Below are positions 57,994-64,000 of a DNA stretch of 64,000 nt, piece after piece; the first letter of the stretch is position 1; every line of letters begins with the position of its first letter. The position numbers were made by a program, and so were the translations under genes. The notes beneath the pieces are model-generated. The model worked only from the letters and a program-made list of their open reading frames with translations. It searched no databases and was not told the DNA's origin. The DNA lies in contig CM026552.1 in NCBI GenBank assembly GCA_015143295.1, forward strand, positions 61,250,944 through 61,314,943. Direction: 5' to 3'. Source of the DNA: Tetracentron sinense (taxonomy: Eukaryota > Streptophyta > Magnoliopsida > Trochodendrales > Trochodendraceae).

Positions 57994-58803
57994 TACCTAT
58001 TGAGCCTTCCGCAACCTTTTCTCTTTCATCTGGATTTGGAGCTGTCTCTCCAAAAAGATGTCTCTCCAGGGAACTACCATTTCAGCCAAGGGTATGGTCC
58101 TACGTGATAGAGTTGAGACTGGTGTGGCCAGTTCCTTGGGTACAGGCATGAGCGATGGAATGTCAGGGTTTTCTAACCAAAGCCAGTACAGTGCATCTGT
58201 AGAAGGTCCTAATGTAACCATAAAGTCCAACCACCGATCTCGCCTGGAGCTCCGCCAATCTGACTGGAATCGGTTAGTGAGGCGTTTGGAATGCAGTGTG
58301 AAGCTAGTGAAGTCATTTCCCTGCCGGTTTATGACAGGGATACATTGAGGAAATCCAAACTGGCAGAGGACTCTGATTGGTACAATGGCTGCTGAACCAG
58401 TTAATCTGGCAAGGATTATGTACCATCTTCCTGCTATAACAACACGAGGTAGCCCTCTGATGACTAGCCACTTGCACTGCTATACGATCTCCTCTGATAG
58501 GGCTCGAAAAAGATGGTAGAGCTCTCTGACGTCTGTAGTCGCTATCAGACCCTGATTCTGAGAAATCTTCTAGGGAAGACTGTATGCTTCACGTAGGTCA
58601 GCTGGTACTGCTATGATTGTAGACAGGTGTCCTACTAACCATAGGTGCAAGAGAGGTGCACTGGCATGGAATATGCCCTTTCTGCGGTCTGCTGCTTGAT
58701 TGAGAGTCCTGAGAAGCTCTGCAAGGATGACTGGTACGATGGTTCTAGACCTACAGGTGTCCTCGATAACCCCACCAGTACTGACTCGACAAGTGTGTGA
58801 CAT
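57994..58803 (-). pseudogene. Ogre-type ORF1 (DUF7745-like), broken
   Basis: Minus-strand frame from about 58803. VIEDTCRSRTIVPVILAELL and FHASAPLLHLWLVGHLS match the style of the ORF1 / DUF7745 proteins encoded upstream of gag in Tat/Ogre elements, whose role is unknown. Stops at about 58570 and 58480 split it. The C-terminal piece (FPQCIPVINRQGNDFTSF, WRSSRRDRWLDFM, WLENPDIPS) ends at 57997 with a basic helix (QLQIQMKEKRLRKAQ). The N-terminus before 58803 runs toward the insertion at 58937. Confidence 0.6.
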
Positions 58804-59157
58804 ATCGAGAACAGCAACTAAGATACAACTACTAGTGTAAAGGCATTGAGACCGAGAAGTTCCACTGTGATGGGATCAGGGTTCCACTTGAGCCGTTACT
58901 TCTTTTCCAGAAAGCCTACAGGGATCTGATCAAAAGTGTAGCACCCCGGACTTTTTCATCCTTAATGAATAGCACCTTCGTAGCTAATTGGCCGTTTTCA
59001 TAGTTTTCGTGGTGTAATTAATAAATAAGGGAGAAATCGGAAGTTCCGAAACGTCAGAAATGTTCGTTTTCGAAAGACGGATCCAACGCAAGTTGAATCG
59101 TCGAAATCCGACGAGCGAGTAAAAAGATATGGTCAAAACAGTCCAGACATACACAGC

Positions 59158-59340
59158 ACCGATCGCTCGGTCATTACCTGCGATCGATCGGTCCACTACC
59201 GATCGCTCGATGGCTGTCGCACGGTTAACTTTTTTGTATGGGGAAAAATTCCAGAGAGTGTGTTTTTGACCGATCTCTCGGTCATAACACCGATCGACCG
59301 GTAACCGATCGCTCGGTACATACCACCGATCGATCGGTCA
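59158..59340 (+). promoter_or_regulatory. CGATCG palindrome array
   Basis: Seven sites on both sides of the spacer (TATGGGGAAAAATTCCAGAG), ending 55 bp before the TATA box. Confidence 0.55.
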
Positions 59341-59394
59341 TACGCAGTTTTTCTTCATTAAGGGTGTTTAAGACTTTAAACACAACCCCTTGCC

Positions 59395-59402
59395 TATAAA
59401 TA
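59395..59402 (+). promoter_or_regulatory. TATA box of the intact element
   Basis: TATAAATA; transcription would start near 59425. Confidence 0.7.
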
Positions 59403-59607
59403 GGCTGAGTTCGTGCCTTAGGGTTTCAGAAACCCTCTGTGCCCTATCTTAGGAGATTTTGAGAGAGAGAAGAAGGAGAGGAACTACTTGTTGATCAAGC
59501 TTGTGGAAGATCAAGGTTCTTCCACTTCCCTTGGTGATTCTCAACCAAGAACACAAGGTTATTGCTTGTTCAAGCCTTCGGGAATCAAAATCTTTGATTT
59601 CACCAAG

Positions 59608-60357
59608 GTAGATACACTCTACTACAATCTTGCAATCCTACTAGTTACTAGATATGATTCTTCTTATATATGCCTTATCTATATGTATTGATTCTATGTA
59701 TGAAAAGGTGTGATTATATACTTGGATGAAGGTTACTATTATGATGCACTCTAAGTGTTTGATAAAATACCTCTAAGGGATTCTATGCTTAAAATATGAT
59801 GATTTCTCTTATTAAGTGCATATGCTCGCATGTCTCGCATAAACCGATGGTTTCCATGGATTTCTCCAAGTACAAACAAAGGTTTTTCACGAAAAGACGA
59901 ATAATGAATGATTCTAAGTAACTCTATGATTTCTCTAAGATCGTTTCACAAGCTCTAAGGATCATACCATGCTCACAAGGAAACTCTATGATAATGCTCT
60001 AAGATCGTCTCACAAGCTCCACGGATCACAATGAAATGCTCTAAGATCTCTAAGGTTATGCTCTATGGAAATGCTCTACGGTATTGCTCTTTGCTCTATG
60101 TCTCTACGGATCATAATGACTCTAAGTAACTCCATGAACTCACAAGAACTCATAAGGCTATGATTATCGATTGACTCACACGGTTACAGTTTTTGTTTCG
60201 AATATTATTTCACATATGCTTTCACGGTTTCCATGCTTTAAGGATTTTACGGATTTCATTCTCCATGTCTTGTATGCTCTATGCCTAACCGCTTTATTGT
60301 TATTAGTTTGTATACACTGAGTATTCCATGCTCAGTCGATATTGTTATGATCGGCAG
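59608..60357 (+). other. Candidate LTR intron, 750 bp
   Basis: Donor ACCAAG|GTAGAT at 59608; acceptor GATCGGCAG at 60357, just after the hairpin. Between them are CTCTAAG/CTCACAAG repeats. Confidence 0.5.
60316..60336 (+). other. LTR hairpin, covarying form
   Basis: ACTGAG, loop TATTCCATG, CTCAGT. Compared with GCTGAG/CTCAGC in families A and G the closing pair has changed on both sides. Confidence 0.5.
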
Positions 60358-60491
60358 GTGCTCGGGTTCCATTCGATTTGTGTGGCGAAGAACCTTGGGT
60401 CGAGGAAGAGTACCGTGACCCGGAGCCTTCCATGGATCACTATCATGACGATGGTGCTCTAGATAGGAGTCGTGACTTCGATTTCTGTTGA
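60351..60491 (+). CDS. LTR-embedded PWVEEEY frame (46 codons, no in-frame ATG)
   Basis: Open from TCGGCAGGT at 60351 to TGA 60489-60491. It reads SAGARVPFDLCGEEPWVEEEY, then RDPEPSMDHYHDD, and ends FDFC. TGA precedes it directly, and ATG at 60347 is out of frame. Spliced exon 1 (CACCAAG) would enter with the right phase but meets TGA two codons before CAC. How it is translated is therefore unclear. Confidence 0.4.
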   Translation, partial: SAGARVPFDLCGEEPWVEEEYRDPEPSMDHYHDDGALDRSRDFDFC

Positions 60492-60798
60492 TCGACCGAC
60501 TTAGAACTTGTGTCTTTTGTTATGTGAGTGTGGGGTTTGTCCACTCCACTTTTGGGTTTCTCACACATGTATACTTGTTGGTTCTTACTTGAGCCAAGTT
60601 ATAGGAGTATTCATTTTGCTTCCGCTATGTTTAGTATGTTATTTTCCGCTGTGCATTGTATTTCGTTTCCGCTATGTATATTCAGGTACTCTGACAGGTT
60701 TCCACGTGTGCCTTATGTATCATACTGGAGGTATGATACGGCGGTCACGAGTCAAAGTATCCTTAACTCCTAGGGGGTATTTTGGGTGGCGACAGACT

Positions 60799-60810
60799 TG
60801 GTATCAGAGC
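60799..60810 (+). other. Primer-binding site (initiator-Met tRNA)
   Basis: TGGTATCAGAGC, exact match, four bases after the LTR. Confidence 0.95.
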
Positions 60811-61164
60811 TAGTTATGTCTAATGACAGACTTAGTTAGGTCACTCAGGCTTGGCCTAAGCGGAAGCAATTCCTATGAGTTGAACTTAGAACTCAGAAGG
60901 ACTCAGTTGTCTTAGGCTTGTTACCACGACATAACCGGTATCAAGTGAATCCTTAGGTCAGTATAGGATCCGAGATTGATGTGGTCCTATGCGAGGTTCT
61001 AGTATAGGCTCTAAAGTATAATTATATGATGATATAGATATATACCTCGATGTATACTATGTGCGGTATAGCATTTCATGATTATTGAATTGCTATATGA
61101 TATGTGAGATTTGGTATCCAAGTTAGACTCATGTTTTGCCAAATTGATCTCAGGATTCGATATC

Positions 61165-62424
61165 ATGAGACGCGGCAATCGGGGTCGAGGTTACCATACT
61201 CGGAGGGCCGAGAGTGAAGTTCCGAGAGAAGAGGAACCATTGTATTTCACGAATGCTATGGACTCCATAGCCGAGACTTTGGCATTATTGGCAGCAAGGC
61301 CTATGCCTACCCCACCGCCCACGCTTGTGCCTACACCGGTGCATCACACCGCGGGGCTCGAAGCTTTTAGGAGACTGCGGCCTCCTACATTCTATGGCAC
61401 TCTGGACCCCATGGTGGCCGAGTCTTGGATTATGCAGCTGGAGAAGACCTTCCGGGCTCTCCGTTGTACCGATGAGCAAAGGGTAGAATGGGCTTCCTTC
61501 GTAATGGAAGGTGAAGCCGAACACTGGTGGAGAGCTACCCAAAGGCAGAGAGATGTTGCTAAGGCAGGTGTGCCCTGGACTTGGGCGGAGTTCTTAGAGA
61601 CTTTCAGGGAACAGTACTTTCCCAGGTTTATTCGGGAACAAAAGGCGAGAGAGTTTATGCTTTTGGAGCAAGGGTCGATGAGCGTAGCCGAGTATGAGGC
61701 TAAGTTCACCGAGTTGTCTAGGTTTGCTCCGCACTTGGTGGCTACTGAAGACCTACAGGTCAGGAAGTTTGAGATGGGCTTGAAGGCTTTCATCCGAGAT
61801 CGGGTGTCCATTCTCCAGGTAGAGTCTTGGAGAGAGATAGTAGGGAAGGCGAAGATCGCCGAAAAGAATGCGGAAGACTTCGTGAGAAGAAGAGACAGTG
61901 GCTTCGGGAAGAGCATGTCTCGGGGTCAGTCGAGTAGTTCTTCAGAGAAGAGGACTAGGACTGCACCGTACCAGTTCTCCCAGCCGATGTCGGCTCAGAG
62001 ACCTTCTTTTGCGCCTCAGGCACCACGTCCTACGGCATCGCAAGCTACGAGGGTTATGCCTCCGGCTTCCTCCACATCGCAGACATTTGAGGAGTGCGCC
62101 GTATGTGGTCGTCGGCATAAGACTGGAGATTGCCGAAAAATGTCAGGTGGATGCTTCCACTGTGGCGAGATGGGCCACATGATTCGAGATTGCCCGCGCA
62201 AGCAGTCACAGTCTGGATCACAGGGAGTTCGGCCTCCAGGCAGGCAGAATTCACTTCAGGGGTCTTCATCTCAAGCCTCTAGATCCTTGCAGCCTACCCA
62301 GCAGCCTCGTCAGGCGAACCAGGGCAGAGTCTTTGCCATGACTGATAGAGACGCACAGGCATCTGATGATGTTGTGCAAGGTACGCGCGAACTAGTCTTT
62401 GTCGAAGTTCTAATATTGCCATGA
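61165..62424 (+). CDS. gag: Gag polyprotein of Tekay-like element (419 aa if unspliced)
   Basis: Structural protein that forms particles and packages element RNA. ATG 61165 is chosen because the deleted relative starts at the same MRRG. Residues of note are FYGTLDPMVAESWIMQLEK (around 77-95), then GEAEHWWRA and FREQYFPRFIREQKA of the retrotransposon gag domain, and SVAEYEAKFTELSRFAPHL. A Ser/Gln-rich linker follows, then the atypical knuckle CAVCGRRHKTGDC and the canonical CCHC knuckle CFHCGEMGHMIRDC near residue 330. The last 14 codons (62381-62424) lie inside the predicted intron, so the unspliced message gives Gag alone and the spliced one gives Gag-Pol. Confidence 0.92.
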   Translation: MRRGNRGRGYHTRRAESEVPREEEPLYFTNAMDSIAETLALLAARPMPTPPPTLVPTPVHHTAGLEAFRRLRPPTFYGTLDPMVAESWIMQLEKTFRALRCTDEQRVEWASFVMEGEAEHWWRATQRQRDVAKAGVPWTWAEFLETFREQYFPRFIREQKAREFMLLEQGSMSVAEYEAKFTELSRFAPHLVATEDLQVRKFEMGLKAFIRDRVSILQVESWREIVGKAKIAEKNAEDFVRRRDSGFGKSMSRGQSSSSSEKRTRTAPYQFSQPMSAQRPSFAPQAPRPTASQATRVMPPASSTSQTFEECAVCGRRHKTGDCRKMSGGCFHCGEMGHMIRDCPRKQSQSGSQGVRPPGRQNSLQGSSSQASRSLQPTQQPRQANQGRVFAMTDRDAQASDDVVQGTRELVFVEVLILP

Positions 62425-62518
62425 TATGTTCGTATCTATATATATCCTATGTGGTGTTTTACGATGTTTGTATCTATATGTACAGTTGTGTTATAACTGG
62501 GATGATTCAAATTCTCAG
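62381..62518 (+). other. Gag-protease intron, 138 bp (predicted)
   Basis: Donor GTGCAAG|GTACGCG, acceptor AAATTCTCAG, T-rich interior, possible branch site TATAAC about 24 nt upstream of the acceptor. Phase 1: codon G is made of the last base of exon 1 and GT of exon 2. Its length is a multiple of three, but TGA at 62422-62424 blocks read-through. The site is shared with 47831-47968 and 17949-18090. Confidence 0.7.
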
Positions 62519-64000
62519 GTTCGTTGCTCGTAAATGAATGTTTGGCAAGAGTGTTGATAGACACAGGATCCACTCACTCGTTCGTTTCACCAAGCTTTGC
62601 CAAAGGCTTTACGTCCGAGCCAAGCAAGCTACTTAGGGAGTTGTCCATTTCGACTCCATTGGGAAAATCTATTGAGACAGATAAAGTGTATCCGGATAGT
62701 GTTGTACAAGTCATGCAGTACGAGTTGCCAGTCGACTTGATCCTTCTGGGATTTCAGGATTGGGATTTCGATGTCATCCTAGGTATGGATTGGCTCTCAA
62801 CTCACCATGGACACGTGGCGTGTTTCGAGAAGGTGGTGCATTTTAAACCCGTGGGGTTAAAGCCGTTTCATTTCAAGGGACTTCAGAGAAGAGACATTGC
62901 CCGCTTTGCAGCTCTTAGTCTCGAAGGTGTAGAAGTGCGAGACTCCACACCCATTCCAGTGGTATGTGAGTATATGGATGTTTTTCCAGAAACCTTGCCG
63001 GGATTGCCTCCCGATCGTGCAATCGAGTTTGCGATTGAGCTAGCTCCAGGCACAGCTCCGATTTCAAGAGCTCCGTATAGGATGGCCCCTATTGAGCTTA
63101 AGGAGTTAAAAGAGCAGTTAGAAGAATTGCAAGGCCTTGGTTTTATCCGGCCAAGTGTTTCACCTTGGGGAGCTCCGGTTCTCTTCGTGAAAAAGAAAGA
63201 TGGATCAATGCGTATGTGCATTGATTACAGGCAATTGAACAAGGTCACGATCAAGAATCGTTATCCATTGCCTCGGATAGACGACTTGTTTGACCAATTG
63301 AAGGGTGCGCAGTTTTTCTCCAAGATTGACCTTCGATCTAGTTATCATCAGTTGAAGATCAAGAAAGAGGACATTCCGAAGACAGCATTCCGAACTCGAT
63401 ACGGTCATTACGAGTTTTTGGTCATGTCTTTTGGACTGACTAACGCACCGGCAGCATTCATGGATTTGATGAATCGGGTGTTCAGATCGTCTCTCGATCA
63501 ATGTGTGATCGTGTTCGTAGATGATATCCTTGTGTATTCACAGTCACAGGAGGATCACACGAGAGATCTCTGTCTGGTGTTGCAGACACTTCGAGAGCAT
63601 AGTCTGTATGCTAACTTGAGCAAGTGTGAGTTCTGGCTGAACAAGGTGTCTTTTCTTGGACACGTGGTATCTGCTGAAGGTATTTCAGTTGATCCTGCAA
63701 AGATTGAAGCGGTGATGAATTGGGAAAGACCGAAGAGTGTCACCGAGATTCGTAGTTTCCTTGGGTTGGCAGGATATTACAGAAGGTTTGTGGAAGGATT
63801 TTCAAGTTTAGCAGCTCCACTTACCTATCTCACACGGAAGAACACGAGGTTCACTTGGAGTGATAAGTGCGAGGCTAGTTTCTTGGAGTTGAGAAAGAAG
63901 CTTACTTCGGCTCCTGTTCTTACAGTTCCATCTGGGAGCGGTGGTTTCGAAGTCTATAGTGATGCTTCACTAGTGGGACTTGGATGTGTTTTGATGCAGC
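62519..64000 (+). CDS. pol: Pol of Tekay-like element (partial, open to window end)
   Basis: Enzyme part of the retrotransposon, read after splicing to gag. The visible order is aspartic protease ([11 protein letters not shown] at about residue 12, [11 protein letters not shown] at about 84), RT ([42 protein letters not shown], active site FVDDILVYS near 63525) and the start of RNase H ([16 protein letters not shown] at the edge). No stop or frameshift in 494 codons. Small departures from the 12391 relative are SSYHQL for SGYHQL and MSFGLT for MPFGLT. Integrase and the chromodomain tail must lie beyond the window. No ATG begins exon 2. Confidence 0.92.

Larger units (their letters stand above)
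55326..58936 (-). mobile_element. Tat/Ogre-type element fragment (ORF1 and gag), reverse
   Basis: From right to left it carries an extra upstream ORF1, a spacer and gag, cut at 55326 before protease by the forward Tat LTR and at 58936 by the Tekay-like element. ORF1 upstream of gag is a hallmark of the Ogre group. Confidence 0.75.
58937..60794 (+). repeat. 5' LTR of the intact Tekay-like element
   Basis: 1858 bp, from TGTAGCACCCCGG to GGTGGCGACA. The left flank is AAAAG. Palindrome array 59158-59340. Confidence 0.92.
58937..64000 (+). mobile_element. Tekay-like element, apparently intact, continues past the window
   Basis: 5' LTR, primer site, complete gag, gag-protease intron, and pol open to the window edge (protease, RT, RNase H so far). 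No stop or frameshift was found in the visible coding part. The LTR and coding ends match the deleted element at 44848-52232, making this the likely source of its enzymes. Confidence 0.9.

Noticed and set aside
60799..60810. tRNA-Met fragment
   Set aside because: Only the 12-nt primer-binding complement next to an LTR; no tRNA fold.
60508..60813. 101-codon hydrophobic frame at the LTR end, also at 44850-45155 and 50418-50723
   Set aside because: Present only in closely related LTRs, no ATG at the start, crosses the LTR end and primer site, and absent from the other families that keep the PWVEEEY frame.

Overview
This window is plant nuclear DNA, almost entirely LTR retrotransposons, as expected of heterochromatin in a large-genome flowering plant. 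The evidence is Ty3/gypsy chromovirus elements of Tekay/Del and Reina type, a SIRE/Maximus-type Ty1/copia element and Tat/Ogre-type Ty3/gypsy elements. They use initiator-Met tRNA primer sites and are inserted into one another with 5-bp target-site duplications (TSDs). I see no intact host gene, rRNA, tRNA or CRISPR array. The species cannot be named from the sequence.

Layout. 1-2524: pol tail and 3' LTR of a Tekay-like element (family A). 2525-21049: short low-complexity or T-rich islands (the only possible host DNA) broken by a Reina element (2770-9187) that holds a solo LTR inside a solo LTR, a solo LTR at 9430-11682 (TSD ATTTT) and a two-LTR element at 12391-20544 (TSD GGATG). 21050-31640: a truncated LTR cut by a SIRE-like copia element, which is itself cut by a solo LTR (27420-29862, TSD TAATT). 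31641-55325: the 3' untranslated part and LTR of a forward Tat/Ogre element. It is broken by a two-LTR element (31669-40136, TSD GAATA) that contains a solo LTR (33175-35651, TSD ACCAC), by a 2-kb insertion (42649-44677), and by a young internally deleted element (44848-52232, TSD TCAAG). 55326-58936: a reverse Tat/Ogre gag/ORF1 fragment. 58937-64000: a Tekay-like element with intact gag and an open pol running off the window. It is the likely autonomous partner of 44848-52232.

Two features stand out. First, all twelve Tekay-like LTRs carry a short reading frame centred on PWVEEEY (39 or 46 residues). Its core differs between families almost only at third codon positions. It lies just behind a small hairpin, and the acceptor of a candidate ~0.7-1.3-kb LTR intron falls inside its first codons. 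Second, gag and protease are separated in three copies by a GT-AG segment of 138-142 bp whose removal joins Gag and Pol in frame, while retention ends Gag at an in-frame stop. Together these suggest retrotransposons that use splicing to set Gag versus Gag-Pol output and that express an extra LTR-encoded peptide. Both are inferences from sequence alone.

The LTR promoters also carry arrays of a CGATCG-centred palindrome. One solo LTR has this block replaced by an unrelated minisatellite, and the copia LTR carries a similar CGATC-rich array.
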